64,000 bases of DNA from Klebsiella huaxiensis (GCF_003261575.2 NZ_CP036175.1:3348001-3412000), one strand, 5' to 3'; counted from the stretch's first letter, positions 17,226-27,390 are shown. Program-made: numbers and translations. The notes: a model not told the origin generated them from the letters alone.

Positions 17226-19898
17226 CTATAGCATATTGCGAATGACATAATGCAGAATGCCATCGTTCTGGTAGTACGTCAGCTCAGTGGCGGTATCGAT
17301 ACGACAGCGGCAGTCTATAACGTCCAGTTTGCCGTCTGCTCGGGTTAGGGTTATCGGAACCGTCATCCCTGGCTGCAGTGATTGCAGGTTGCTGATATCG
17401 ATCCGCTCCGCACCAGTGAGTCCCAGCGTTTTACGCGTAACACCCTGCGGGAATTCTAACGGCAATATCCCCATCCCAATCAGGTTCGAGCGGTGGATAC
17501 GCTCGAAAGATTCAGCAATAACCACCCTGACGCCAAGTAGACGCGGTCCTTTCGCTGCCCAGTCGCGGCTGGAGCCTGAGCCATACTCTTTCCCGGCGAT
17601 CACCGCCAGCGGCGTGCCTTCATCTTTGTACAACATGGCCGCATCATAAATCGCAATAGGTTCACTATCGGGAAGATGGCGCGTCATCCCTCCTTCCACT
17701 CCGGGCACCATTTCGTTGCGAATACGGATATTGGCAAACGTACCGCGCATCATCACCTCGTGGTTTCCGCGTCGCGAACCGTAGGAGTTAAAATCGGTGC
17801 GTTCAACGCCATGATTTTGCAGGTAACGACCCGCCGGGCTATCGGCTTTGATGCTACCCGCAGGTGAAATGTGGTCAGTTGTCACTGAGTCACCCAGCAT
17901 CGCCAGAATGCGCGCGCCATGAATGTCTTCTACCGGTTTGGGTTCAACGCCCATGTCGTCAAAGAACGGCGACAGGCGAATATAGGTTGAGTCATCCTGC
18001 CAGTCGTAGGTATCAGAGCGATCCACTTTTATCGACCGCCATTCAGGCGTCCCTTCAAACACTTCGGCGTACTCCTTATGGAACATCTCCGTCGAAACCT
18101 GCTCAACCGCACGCGCTACTTCTGCTCCACTTGGCCAGATATCTTTCAGATACACTGGCTGACCGTCTTTGCCGATGCCCAACGGTTCGCGGGTCAGGTC
18201 GAGGTTCATATTGCCCGCCAGCGCGTAAGCTACAACCAGAGGTGGCGAGGCCAGCCAGTTAGTTTTCACCAGCGGATGAATTCGGCCTTCAAAGTTACGG
18301 TTACCGGAAAGCACGGCCCCGACGGTCAAATCGCCCTGTTTGATTGCGCGCTCAATCGGATCCGGCAACGGCCCGGAGTTACCGATACAGGTCGTACAAC
18401 CATACCCCACCAGGTTAAAACCCAGCTCATCAAGATATGGCGTCAACTTTGCATGGGCCAGATAGTCGGAGACCACTTTCGAACCCGGCGCCAGCGAGGC
18501 CTTCACCCACGGCTGCGGCTTTAATCCCCGCTCGACAGCATTTTTTGCCAGCAGGCCGGCGGCCATCAACACGCTGGGGTTAGAAGTGTTGGTACATGAG
18601 GTAATCGCGGCAATCGCCACCGCACCATCCGGCAGCGAATATTGCTGTCCGTTCAGCGTATAGTCGATAGGCCGCTTGTCTTTCTGCGCATGGTTAACTT
18701 CCAGCTCGGCGCTGGCGGCAAAAGCTTTAGGGACATCACCCAGAGCAACGCGATCCTGCGGACGCTTCGGCCCTGCCAGGCTAGCTTCTACGGTCCCCAT
18801 ATCCAGCGCCAGAGAGCTGGTGAAGATCGGTTCGTCCCCAGGCTGTCGCCACATCCCCTGCGCTTTCGCATAGGCTTCCACCAGCGCCACCTGCTCTTCG
18901 CTGCGCCCGGTCAGGCGCATATAGCTCAGTGTGACAGCATCAATAGGGAAGAAACCGCATGTCGCGCCGTACTCCGGCGACATATTAGCGATAGTGGCAC
19001 GGTCTGCCAGCGGTAATGAATCAAGTCCATCTCCATAGAACTCGACAAATTTACCCACTACGCCATGTTTGCGCAGCATTTGCGTCACGGTTAGCACCAG
19101 GTCGGTGGCGGTGATACCTTCGCGCAGCTTGCCGCTCAGCTTGAAACCGACAACATCCGGGATCAGCATGGAAACTGGCTGTCCCAGCATCGCGGCTTCC
19201 GCTTCGATGCCGCCAACGCCCCACCCCAGTACGCCGAGGCCATTGATCATCGTAGTATGCGAGTCGGTCCCGACCAGGGTATCCGGGTACGCCACCCATT
19301 CGCCGTTTTGCTCTTCACTCCATACCGCCTTGCCAAGATACTCAAGGTTAACCTGGTGGCAAATTCCGGTGCCCGGCGGCACCACGCTGAAGCGGCTGAA
19401 CGCCTGCTGTCCCCAGCGCAAAAATACGTAGCGTTCGTGGTTACGCTCCATCTCAAGACGGACGTTCTCTTCAAACGCATCATCATCGCCAAAGCGGTCT
19501 ACCGTCACCGAGTGGTCAATGACCAGATCGACGGGAGAGAGTGGATTCACTTTGGCTGTATCGCCTCCCAAGCGTTTTACCGCTTCACGCATCGCTGCCA
19601 GATCCACCACGGCGGGAACGCCGGTAAAATCCTGCATCAGCACACGCGCCGGACGGTAGGCGATCTCTCGATCAGCATGTGCATTTTTCAGCCATCCGGC
19701 CAGGGCGTGAATATCTTCGGCGGTCACCGAATCACCGTCCTGCCAGCGCAGAAGGTTTTCCAGTAGTACTTTGAGGGATTTGGGCAAACGCGAGAGATCG
19801 CCCAGTTCTTTGGCGGCCAGCGGTAAGCTGTAGTAATGCCAGGTCTTATCATTAACCTGTAAGGTTTCCTTGCTGGCGGCTCGTAGGGTTGACGACAT
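17226..19898 (-). CDS. acnA: AcnA aconitate hydratase A
   Basis: Stationary-phase and oxidative-stress-resistant aconitase that isomerises citrate and isocitrate and, without its cluster, binds RNA. The 890 residues match E. coli (891). The 4Fe-4S ligands are Cys in ITSCTNTSNPS and the pair in GYGCTTCIGNSG. The swivel domain with AGKEYGSGSSRDWAAKG lies near the C-terminus. It stands alone on the minus strand. The upstream 394 bp before ymiA should hold its stress promoters; I could not assign SoxS or Fur sites confidently. Confidence 0.97.
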   Translation of the reverse strand: MSSTLRAASKETLQVNDKTWHYYSLPLAAKELGDLSRLPKSLKVLLENLLRWQDGDSVTAEDIHALAGWLKNAHADREIAYRPARVLMQDFTGVPAVVDLAAMREAVKRLGGDTAKVNPLSPVDLVIDHSVTVDRFGDDDAFEENVRLEMERNHERYVFLRWGQQAFSRFSVVPPGTGICHQVNLEYLGKAVWSEEQNGEWVAYPDTLVGTDSHTTMINGLGVLGWGVGGIEAEAAMLGQPVSMLIPDVVGFKLSGKLREGITATDLVLTVTQMLRKHGVVGKFVEFYGDGLDSLPLADRATIANMSPEYGATCGFFPIDAVTLSYMRLTGRSEEQVALVEAYAKAQGMWRQPGDEPIFTSSLALDMGTVEASLAGPKRPQDRVALGDVPKAFAASAELEVNHAQKDKRPIDYTLNGQQYSLPDGAVAIAAITSCTNTSNPSVLMAAGLLAKNAVERGLKPQPWVKASLAPGSKVVSDYLAHAKLTPYLDELGFNLVGYGCTTCIGNSGPLPDPIERAIKQGDLTVGAVLSGNRNFEGRIHPLVKTNWLASPPLVVAYALAGNMNLDLTREPLGIGKDGQPVYLKDIWPSGAEVARAVEQVSTEMFHKEYAEVFEGTPEWRSIKVDRSDTYDWQDDSTYIRLSPFFDDMGVEPKPVEDIHGARILAMLGDSVTTDHISPAGSIKADSPAGRYLQNHGVERTDFNSYGSRRGNHEVMMRGTFANIRIRNEMVPGVEGGMTRHLPDSEPIAIYDAAMLYKDEGTPLAVIAGKEYGSGSSRDWAAKGPRLLGVRVVIAESFERIHRSNLIGMGILPLEFPQGVTRKTLGLTGAERIDISNLQSLQPGMTVPITLTRADGKLDVIDCRCRIDTATELTYYQNDGILHYVIRNML

Positions 19899-20292
19899 AG
19901 CTCCTCCTTAACATAGGGATAGCAAGCCCTGATCCTCCTCAGGGACATTATTAAAGATAACACATCTTTGACGTAACATTTTGATAACAACTCAAATTGC
20001 TAAAATCGATGAAACGCATCAAGACAGAAATTTTGAATAATGGGTGCTAAAAATATTGAGAAGGTTTGAAGGAGGTATGTTTTATTACTGCGGAGTTGTA
20101 TTAGTACACGAGTACAAAAGAAGAACTAATCGCCACTATTTTGACGATTAGTTCAGCAGAGTAAATTTATAGAGAGAGACCAAAAAGGCAAAAAATATAT
20201 ACTCCTTATTACTGTTATTTTATCGAATGGAAATAGTTCTCAAATCCAGACTGTCATAAAAACGACACAATCAATTTGACTGGAAATGTGCT
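19899..20292. other. acnA upstream region with a 10-bp inverted repeat
   Basis: This 394-bp AT-rich gap contains no protein gene. It holds the acnA promoter region next to 19899. At 20123-20154 there is a perfect 10-bp inverted repeat (GAACTAATCG / CGATTAGTTC) with a 12-nt loop, described separately. Confidence 0.5.
20123..20154 (-). terminator. Possible terminator downstream of ymiA
   Basis: The perfect stem GAACTAATCG / CGATTAGTTC is followed on the minus strand by TTCTTTTG. It sits 139 bp after the ymiA stop and ahead of acnA, so it could end the ymiA transcript or an unannotated small RNA. Confidence 0.4.
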
Positions 20293-20460
20293 CTAGTTAA
20301 GTAACCAAACGTTGCAGACAACCAGAGCAATGACGCTCCAGAACATCGCAAGCCCAAGGATAACGGCGCTCCAGGCCTTACTTCTCAAAACCGGATCTAT
20401 CTCAGTCTTGTCACGTTCCTGTGACATCGCATACTTCATATAATCGATATCACTAATCAT
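20293..20460 (-). CDS. ymiA: YmiA-like small membrane protein
   Basis: A 55-residue protein with one C-terminal membrane segment (about 34-52, SAVILGLAMFWSVIALVVCNVW) after a charged N-terminal half. Its place between cysB and acnA is that of E. coli ymiA. The block DPVLRSKAWSAVILG resembles the E. coli protein, but the N-terminal part is longer and the match is modest. The ATG at 20460 is preceded by GGTGGTGAAAAA; ATGs seven and eleven codons further on are alternatives, and the E. coli protein is 46 aa. Function is unknown. Confidence 0.65.
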   Translation of the reverse strand: MISDIDYMKYAMSQERDKTEIDPVLRSKAWSAVILGLAMFWSVIALVVCNVWLLN

Positions 20461-20705
20461 TTTTTCACCACCAATCGTTAATAACAACTAAGTACAGATA
20501 AATCTTAATTATGGATTCAGTATTAATCCAGTGATTTTATCCCTCGGAAGATGAATTTCATCAATACTTTGATCGCGACGGGTATATTTGCAAATGTGGT
20601 AGGATGAGTTAACAAAAATTGTGATTCAGACGAGGTTTAGATATTCAATTATAGGCCATCATAGGATTTGGCATCCCCTTGAGGATGCCATTATTATTTG
20701 TACGC

Positions 20706-21680
20706 TTATTTTTCCGGTAACTTAATATCTTTGAACATCGCTTCAATATCTTCATTTGAACGCAATGCCACAGCGGTATCGACGACATCGCGCGTCAGAT
20801 GTGGGGCGAAACGTTGAATAAAATCATACATATAGCTTCGCAGGAAGGTACTACGACGGAAGCCGATTTTAGTCGTGCTGTGGCTGAAAATATCGTTGGC
20901 ATCAAGCTTGACCAGATCCGGATCGGAGACAGGATCTACTGCCATGCTAGCAATAACCCCTACCCCAAGGCCCAGGCGCACGTAAGTTTTTATTACATCA
21001 GCATCGGTTGCGGTAAAGACAATGCGTGGCGTCAACCCGGCACGGTTAAAAGCAGTATCCAGCTCGGAACGACCGGTAAACCCGAAGGTGTAGGTCACCA
21101 GCGGATACTGCGCCAGTTCCTCGATAGATACCGAACCTCGGGAAGCCAGCGGGTGCTCCGGCGTCACAACAACGGAGCGGTTCCAGTGATAGCAAGGCAG
21201 CATGACTAAATCATCATAGAGATGCAGCGCTTCGGTCGCGATAGCAAAGTCAGCGTTACCTTTCGAGACTGCCTCCGCGATTTGCGTTGGCGAGCCCTGA
21301 TGCATGTGCAATGAGACGCGCGGATAGCGTTCGATAAACCCTTTAATCACCCCCGGGAGCGCGTAGCGAGCCTGAGTATGAGTGGTCGCAACGTACAGCG
21401 AACCTTTATCAGGCCAGGTGTGTTCACCGGCGACCGACTTTATCGCATCCACTTTTGACAAGACTTCACGAGCAATGCGGATGATCTCCTGCCCGGCGGG
21501 AGTCACCTGAGTTAAATGTTTGCCGCTGCGGGCGAAAATCTGAATTCCCAGCTCATCTTCCAGCATGCGGACCTGCTTGCTGATGCCTGGCTGTGAGGTA
21601 TACAGCCCTTCGGCAGTAGAGGAGACGTTCAGATTATGGTTAACAACCTCAACGATGTAGCGGAGCTGCTGTAGTTTCAT
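20706..21680 (-). CDS. cysB: CysB, LysR-type activator of the cysteine regulon
   Basis: Master activator of sulfate assimilation and cystine transport, responding to N-acetylserine. The 324 residues equal E. coli CysB. The N-terminal helix-turn-helix is SSTAEGLYTSQPGISKQVRM at about 21-40, and the effector domain contains TTHTQARYALP and YTFGFTGRSELD. It stands alone on the minus strand with a 330-bp upstream gap. Likely targets in this window are tcyP (56131) and perhaps yciW (7562). Confidence 0.97.
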   Translation of the reverse strand: MKLQQLRYIVEVVNHNLNVSSTAEGLYTSQPGISKQVRMLEDELGIQIFARSGKHLTQVTPAGQEIIRIAREVLSKVDAIKSVAGEHTWPDKGSLYVATTHTQARYALPGVIKGFIERYPRVSLHMHQGSPTQIAEAVSKGNADFAIATEALHLYDDLVMLPCYHWNRSVVVTPEHPLASRGSVSIEELAQYPLVTYTFGFTGRSELDTAFNRAGLTPRIVFTATDADVIKTYVRLGLGVGVIASMAVDPVSDPDLVKLDANDIFSHSTTKIGFRRSTFLRSYMYDFIQRFAPHLTRDVVDTAVALRSNEDIEAMFKDIKLPEK

Positions 21681-22010
21681 GGCTGATATCCGATAACGCG
21701 TAAAATGAACCCGCTTAATACATTTTACGTTCAGGCGACTTCCTGGCAGGCAAGCAAGACCCTACCATCCCTGCGACTCGCCATGCTGGCGCCACAACGC
21801 ATCCTGAAAACGATGATGTATAAGACGATTTGATAATAAAAAAGAGATTAGCTATAACCACTATATCATTTATATCTACAGTGTATAGATACTAACGAAA
21901 AATAATAAGCCGGTTATAAGGCGGGGAAAATACAGGATTAAATGTTGTAGATCAGTGACCTGTAATGTTAAAAAAGGCCGCAATGCGGCCCTTCTTAGCG
22001 GTCATAGCGC
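21681..22010. other. cysB promoter region and topA terminator
   Basis: This 330-bp gap contains the cysB upstream region, with a strongly AT-rich part at about 21820-21920, and the topA terminator at its right end. No protein gene or further repeat was seen. Confidence 0.5.
21970..21990 (-). terminator. topA terminator
   Basis: GGCCGC (21976-21981), AAT, GCGGCC (21985-21990). On the minus strand the stem is followed by TTTTTT (plus A-run 21970-21975), 20 bp past the topA stop. Confidence 0.85.
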
Positions 22011-24608
22011 TTACTTCTTCGCTTCAGTCCATTTACCATCAATATAGAAGGCTGACCAGCCGGTCGCTTTACCGTCTTTCTCTGAAGCAACGTACTGTTG
22101 CTTAGTCTTACGGCTAAAACGCACCATTGTTTTGTTGCCTTCCGGATCCTGCTGCGGCGCATCGGCCAGATAACGCAGTTTCTCAGCCAGACGATCGCGG
22201 AAGCGATACAGCTCCTCCACTAACGGCGCACGAGTTTCACGCGATTTAGGGAAGGTGTTCGCAGCCAGGAAAACACCTGCTGCGCCATCACGCAACACAA
22301 AGTAAGCGTCTGATTTCTCGCACGGGAGTTCTGGCAGCGGAACCGGATCTTCTTTCGGCGGTGCCACTTCCCCGTTACGCAGGATCTTACGCGTATTTTT
22401 ACACTCATCGTTAGTACAAGCCATGTACTTACCAAAACGCCCCATCTTCAGGTGCATTTCGGAACCACATTTTTCACACTCAACGATCGGACCATCATAG
22501 CCCTTGATGCGGAACTCACCCTCTTCGATCTCGTAGCCATCGCAGGTCGGGTTATTACCGCAGACGTGCAGTTTACGTTTCGGATCGATGAGGTAGCTGT
22601 CCATCGCCGTGCCGCATTTCTGGCAGCGACGTTTAGCGCGCAACGCGTTGGTTTCGGCGTCATCACCTTCCAGCACGTTCAGCACTTCGTTTTCCGGCAC
22701 CAGGTTGATGGTGGTCTTACAGCGCTCTTTCGGCGACAGCGCATAGCCTGAGCAACCCAGGAAGACGCCGGTCGTCGCGGTACGGATGCCCATCTGACGG
22801 CTACAGGTCGGACAGTCGATGCTGGTCAGCACCATCTGGTTCGGCTGCATACCGCCCTCTTCAGGGTCTTTTTCTGCTTTTTCCAACTGGTTGGTGAAGT
22901 CGCCGAAGAAGCTATCGAGCACCTTCTTCCACTCGGCTTCGTGGTTAGCCACCTGGTCAAGGCTGTTTTCCATCTGCGCGGTAAAATCGTAGTTCATCAG
23001 CTCGCGGAAGTTGGCTTCCAGGCGATCGGTAACGATCTCACCCATTTTCTCTGCGTAGAAACGACGATTTTCACTGCGCACATAGCCGCGATCCTGAATG
23101 GTCGAAATGATCGACGCATAGGTGGACGGACGGCCGATACCGCGTTTTTCCAGCTCTTTAACCAAAGAAGCTTCACTAAAGCGCGCAGGCGGTTTGGTAA
23201 AGTGCTGTGCCGGGAGCAGTTCAACCAGGCTTAAGCTATCGCCCTGTTTAACCACCGGCAGAACCCTGTCTTCATCGCCTTTGCGCAACGCTGGCATCAC
23301 TTTCGTCCAGCCATCAAAGCGCAGCGTACGACCGCGCGCCTTGAGTTTAAAATCACCCGCTTTTACGGTCAGCGTGGTGGAGTCGTATTGCGCAGGCGTC
23401 ATCTGACAGGCGACAAACTGGCGCCAAATCAGTTGATACAGTTTCTGCGCATCCGCTTCCATATCTTTCAGCGATTCCGCCACCACGTTCACGTCGGAAG
23501 GACGAATCGCTTCGTGCGCTTCCTGCGAATTTTCTTTGCTGGTGTACTGATTGGCGTTTTCCGGCAGGTATTTCTTGCCGAAATTATCGCCAATATAGCC
23601 ACGAACCATATTTACTGCATCCTGACTCAGGTTGGTGGAGTCAGTACGCATGTAGGTGATGTAGCCCGCTTCATACAAACGCTGCGCCATCATCATGGTT
23701 TTCTTCACCCCGAAGCCCAGACGCGTGCTGGCCGCCTGCTGCAGAGTGGAGGTAATAAATGGTGCGCCAGGCTTGCTGCTGGTTGGCTTGTCTTCGCGCT
23801 CAAGGACGCTATAACCCGCTTTTTCCAGCAGGCTGACCGCCGCCATAGTTTCGTCACGATTGACCGGACGGAATGGCTTATCGGCTTTATGCGTTACCTG
23901 CAACGACAGCGCGTCGCCACCAGGCGTGGTGGTGTTGGCGTCAATTTCCCAGAACTCTTCCGGAACAAACGCTTTAATTTCGCGTTCGCGCTCAACAACC
24001 AGACGCACGGCAACGGACTGAACGCGGCCTGCGGACAGACCACGAGCAATCTTTTTCCACAACAGTGGAGACACCATGTAACCCACAACGCGGTCCATAA
24101 AACGACGCGCCTGCTGGGCGTTAACACGGTCAATATTCAGTTCGCCCGGCTTTTCAAAAGCCTGACGGATAGCATTTTTGGTGATCTCATTGAACACCAC
24201 GCGACTATAGCGCTGCTCATCACCACCGATAACTTCCCGCAGGTGCCATGCAATGGCTTCCCCTTCGCGGTCAAGGTCGGTTGCGAGGTAGATGTGGTCG
24301 GCTTTTTCTGCCAACTGCTTGAGTTCCGCGACGACCTTTTCTTTACCCGGAAGTATTTCATAGTGCGCATCCCAGTCATGCCACGGGTCCACGCCCATAC
24401 GATTGACCAGAGCACCACGTTCATCCTTCTTAGGCTTTTTAGCCCCTTTGGTGGCGGTAGAGTCGGCGCTCTTTTTGGAAGTTGAGCCACTGGTCGGCAA
24501 ATCTCGGATATGACCGACGCTGGATTTCACCACGTAGTCATTACCCAGATACTTATTGATCGTTTTGGCTTTTGCCGGGGACTCAACGATAACGAGAGCT
24601 TTACCCAT
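22011..24608 (-). CDS. topA: TopA DNA topoisomerase I
   Basis: Type IA topoisomerase that relaxes negative supercoils. The 865 residues match E. coli. The TOPRIM domain opens with ALVIVESPAKAKTI and carries DLDREGEAIAW. The catalytic tyrosine is Tyr319 in GYITYMRTDSTNLS. Three C-terminal four-cysteine zinc ribbons follow (beginning CPTC, CQKC and CEKC), then a basic tail. I chose the ATG at 24608 (MGKALVIVES) because GGTGAAT lies just upstream and it gives the known N-terminus; an ATG two codons earlier is in frame. Transcribed alone and divergent from yciN. Confidence 0.98.
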   Translation of the reverse strand: MGKALVIVESPAKAKTINKYLGNDYVVKSSVGHIRDLPTSGSTSKKSADSTATKGAKKPKKDERGALVNRMGVDPWHDWDAHYEILPGKEKVVAELKQLAEKADHIYLATDLDREGEAIAWHLREVIGGDEQRYSRVVFNEITKNAIRQAFEKPGELNIDRVNAQQARRFMDRVVGYMVSPLLWKKIARGLSAGRVQSVAVRLVVEREREIKAFVPEEFWEIDANTTTPGGDALSLQVTHKADKPFRPVNRDETMAAVSLLEKAGYSVLEREDKPTSSKPGAPFITSTLQQAASTRLGFGVKKTMMMAQRLYEAGYITYMRTDSTNLSQDAVNMVRGYIGDNFGKKYLPENANQYTSKENSQEAHEAIRPSDVNVVAESLKDMEADAQKLYQLIWRQFVACQMTPAQYDSTTLTVKAGDFKLKARGRTLRFDGWTKVMPALRKGDEDRVLPVVKQGDSLSLVELLPAQHFTKPPARFSEASLVKELEKRGIGRPSTYASIISTIQDRGYVRSENRRFYAEKMGEIVTDRLEANFRELMNYDFTAQMENSLDQVANHEAEWKKVLDSFFGDFTNQLEKAEKDPEEGGMQPNQMVLTSIDCPTCSRQMGIRTATTGVFLGCSGYALSPKERCKTTINLVPENEVLNVLEGDDAETNALRAKRRCQKCGTAMDSYLIDPKRKLHVCGNNPTCDGYEIEEGEFRIKGYDGPIVECEKCGSEMHLKMGRFGKYMACTNDECKNTRKILRNGEVAPPKEDPVPLPELPCEKSDAYFVLRDGAAGVFLAANTFPKSRETRAPLVEELYRFRDRLAEKLRYLADAPQQDPEGNKTMVRFSRKTKQQYVASEKDGKATGWSAFYIDGKWTEAKK

Positions 24609-25019
24609 ATTCACCTTTACCTAATTTGATTCATCCAGGAATACATCGCACATTGATTCACCATCCACTGGCGACACGTCACAACCTAATGTTGCGTCGT
24701 TGTCGATGGATATCAACCCTTTGCATTGGTTTCACATCCATAAAACCAGATTGCTGAGTTTGCTGGCATTATCTTGCCAGGCGACATAGCACGAATAATT
24801 TTTGGCCGAATGTCAAGCAAATCTGCTGCCAGATCGCTGAAAGCGTCACACTGTACCTGATAAAATTCGTTACGCAACTTTATTAGCATGCAAAAGCAAA
24901 TCCCGCCACTAAACTGATGTTTATTAGGCCTCTGCGATTCCCCCAACAAGATTAATGGAAAATTTGCCCCTCGCCGCGGTGCGGCGTAGACTACCGGCGA
25001 AGAACCACAGGAGGCATTT
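24609..25019. other. Divergent topA/yciN promoter region
   Basis: This 411-bp gap between two divergent genes should carry the topA and yciN promoters; E. coli topA has several. GTAGACTAC near 24987 is a possible yciN -10 region. I found no repeat, RNA gene or credible small ORF. Confidence 0.45.
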
Positions 25020-25271
25020 ATGCAAGGTACAACCCAACCCATCGATCGCCAGAAGCTGCTTGAAAAAGCCAATAAACTCATCCGCGAACATGAGGATACG
25101 TTAGCCGGGATCGAAGCTACCGACGTCGTTCAGCGTAACGGCGTGCTGGTGTTCAGCGGCGAGTTTTATCTTGATGAGCAGGGTCTGCCAACGGCAAAAA
25201 GTACGGCGGTATTTAATATGTTCAAATACCTCGCACATGAGCTGTCTGATAAATATCACCTGGCAGATTAA
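25020..25271 (+). CDS. yciN: YciN, small DUF2498 family protein
   Basis: An 83-residue cytoplasmic protein of unknown function, matching E. coli YciN in length and sequence (IDRQKLLEKANKLIREHEDT, NGVLVFSGEFYLDEQGLPT, VFNMFKYLAHELSDKYHL). AGGAGGCATTT ahead of the ATG is a strong ribosome site. It is followed after 24 bp by a terminator shared with convergent sohB. Confidence 0.92.
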   Translation: MQGTTQPIDRQKLLEKANKLIREHEDTLAGIEATDVVQRNGVLVFSGEFYLDEQGLPTAKSTAVFNMFKYLAHELSDKYHLAD

Positions 25272-25295
25272 CCATTACCTGCCGGGCTAATACGA

Positions 25296-25325
25296 CAACG
25301 CGAGGCTTGAGCCTCGCGTTGTTTT
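25296..25325 (+). terminator. Terminator between yciN and sohB
   Basis: An 11-bp perfect stem, CAACGCGAGGC / GCCTCGCGTTG, with loop TTGA at 25296-25321 is followed by TTTTG on the plus strand. It serves yciN and probably convergent sohB. Confidence 0.85.
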
Positions 25326-25327
25326 GT

Positions 25328-26374
25328 TTACATCAGCGGTTTTTGTCCGCGTTGCCACCATCGTAGCAGCAGTTTGTCGACACTTTCAGCCGCGCTGCCG
25401 GTAAAGCGGTCGAGCATCTTCTTACGTTGTTGATAACGCACGCTGATGACCTCGTGCTTATCCATCAGTCCCAGCAGCAGTTCATCACTGGTTTCCACCT
25501 CGTCCACCAGGCCTTTTTCCAGCGCCTGAGTACCGTACCAATGTTCGCCAGTTGCCACCTGCTCAATATCCAACGAGGGACGCATCTGGTGAACAAAATC
25601 TTTGAACAGCCGATGCGTATCGTTCAGGTCTTCGCGGAATTTCTGTCGCCCTTCTTCGGTATTTTCGCCCAGCATCGTCAGGGTACGTTTGTACTGTCCG
25701 GCCGTATGCAGCTCAATGTCGATATCTTTGTTTTTCAGGAAGCGGTTGATATTAGGGATCTGCGCCACGACGCCAATAGAACCAAGAATGGCAAACGGCG
25801 CAGAGACGATTTTATTCGCCACGCAGGCCATCATGTAACCACCGCTGGCCGCTACTTTATCTACCGCTACCGTTAACGGGATCTGTTTATCACGAAGGCG
25901 TTGCAACTGCGAAGCGGCAAGACCATAGCCATGCACCACGCCGCCGGGGCTTTCCAGGCGAATAACGACCTGATCCCGCGCTTTCACCGCTGCCAGCACC
26001 GCGGTAATTTCTTCACGCAGGCTGCTGACTTCATGAGCATCCATACTGCCTTTAAAATCCAGCACCCAAACGCGCGGCTTGCCTTCCGGCTCTGCCGTGC
26101 CCAACTTCGCGCGCGCCTTTGCCGCTTTTGCTTCCTGCTTAAGCTTTTTCTTTTGCCCTTTGTGCCACAGTTTTTGCTGTGGGACGTCGAGCAACGAAAC
26201 CGCCAGCTCTTCCTTCATCTCCTTATATTGCTCGCTAAGATTGGTCACCCGGAGCTCACCGCGCTGCCTTTTGCGCTGAGTCAGGTTAACAATAATGGCG
26301 ACGACAACCGCAATAGCGACAACAATGGTCGCGATTTTGGCCAAAAACAGGCCATATTGAGCAAGTAATTCCAC
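25328..26374 (-). CDS. sohB: SohB, membrane-anchored S49-family peptidase
   Basis: Putative inner-membrane protease of the SppA/SohB family (MEROPS S49). It is 348 residues from the GTG at 26374; AAGGTG lies 6 nt upstream, and the resulting VELLAQYGLFLAKI (Met first) matches the E. coli N-end, so the longer ATG frame is not used. A membrane segment spans about 5-27, and a charged helical linker rich in Lys/Ala precedes the ClpP-like fold. Catalytic residues are expected at Ser in VDKVAASGGYMMACV and Lys in TAGQYKRTLT. It is divergent from yciK. Confidence 0.93.
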   Translation of the reverse strand: MELLAQYGLFLAKIATIVVAIAVVVAIIVNLTQRKRQRGELRVTNLSEQYKEMKEELAVSLLDVPQQKLWHKGQKKKLKQEAKAAKARAKLGTAEPEGKPRVWVLDFKGSMDAHEVSSLREEITAVLAAVKARDQVVIRLESPGGVVHGYGLAASQLQRLRDKQIPLTVAVDKVAASGGYMMACVANKIVSAPFAILGSIGVVAQIPNINRFLKNKDIDIELHTAGQYKRTLTMLGENTEEGRQKFREDLNDTHRLFKDFVHQMRPSLDIEQVATGEHWYGTQALEKGLVDEVETSDELLLGLMDKHEVISVRYQQRKKMLDRFTGSAAESVDKLLLRWWQRGQKPLM

Positions 26375-26628
26375 GTTTTCACCTTGTGTAAAGCACTGAC
26401 GTTGACGCACAGTGTACATCAGCCATCTGCGAGAAGTCTTTGTGCTTTGCGTCGCATGCGAGGCGCATTCCTGTTTTTTTCAGCGACGATGAAATCGTTG
26501 CAAGATATTAATTCCGCGAAGACTTTCCGTTTCACTGATTGCAATAGCAGGCGCTTTCAGGCATAAAGCGCAAAAGTAAGATACCGAATAGCCAGCGCGA
26601 TCGTCAGCAGATCGCCCGAGGAGTCGCC

Positions 26629-27390
26629 GTGCATTATCAACCGCAACGTCACCTGTTACAGGACCGCATCATCCTGGTTACCGGCGCCAGCGACGGCATT
26701 GGCCGTGAAGCCGCCCTGACCTATGCTCGCTACAGCGCCAGCGTGATCCTGGTTGGCCGTAATGAAGAGAAGCTGCGTCGCGTCGCACAAGAGATTCAGC
26801 AAGCAGGAGGTATTCCTGCCCCATGGTTCACGCTTGACCTGTTGACCTGCACGCCGCAGGAGTGCCAGCAGTTGGCGCAGAAGATTGCTATTCACTACCC
26901 ACGTCTTGACGGCGTACTGCACAACGCAGGTCTGCTGGGCGATATCTGCCCAATGGATGAACAAAAGCCGGACATATGGCAGCAGGTTATGCAGGTGAAC
27001 GTAAATGGCACCTTTATGCTCACTCAGGCATTGCTTCCTTTATTACTCAAATCTGAGTCCGGTTCTCTGGTCTTCACCTCCTCCAGCGTGGGTCGTCAGG
27101 GGCGAGCGAACTGGGGTGCTTATGCGGCGTCCAAATTTGCCACCGAAGGCATGATGCAGGTGCTGGCTGAGGAGTATCAAAGCCGCCATCTGCGGGTTAA
27201 CTGCATCAATCCTGGCGGCACGCGCACCAAAATGCGCGCCAATGCTTTCCCAACCGAAGATCCGCAAAAATTGAAAACGCCTGCCGATATCATGCCGGTT
27301 TATCTGTGGCTGATGGGCGACGATAGCCGTCGCAAGACGGGAATGACTTTTGACGCCCAACCGGGCCGTAAACCAGGAATCGCACAATGA
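26629..27390 (+). CDS. yciK: YciK, short-chain dehydrogenase/reductase
   Basis: A 253-residue SDR enzyme of unknown substrate, matching E. coli YciK. The cofactor motif TGASDGIGREA lies near residue 19, the NAG motif is LHNAGLLG, and the catalytic serine and YxxxK are in FTSSSVGRQG and YAASKFATEG. Its last four bases overlap the btuR start (ATGA), so the two are cotranscribed, as in E. coli. A role near cobalamin metabolism has been guessed only from this linkage. Confidence 0.93.
   Translation: MHYQPQRHLLQDRIILVTGASDGIGREAALTYARYSASVILVGRNEEKLRRVAQEIQQAGGIPAPWFTLDLLTCTPQECQQLAQKIAIHYPRLDGVLHNAGLLGDICPMDEQKPDIWQQVMQVNVNGTFMLTQALLPLLLKSESGSLVFTSSSVGRQGRANWGAYAASKFATEGMMQVLAEEYQSRHLRVNCINPGGTRTKMRANAFPTEDPQKLKTPADIMPVYLWLMGDDSRRKTGMTFDAQPGRKPGIAQ

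Noticed and set aside
23388..24485. A 365-codon open frame opposite topA
   Set aside because: It lies fully antisense to the strongly conserved topA coding region, reads as low-complexity Arg/His-rich sequence, and has no ribosome site. High-GC antisense frames of this kind are common.
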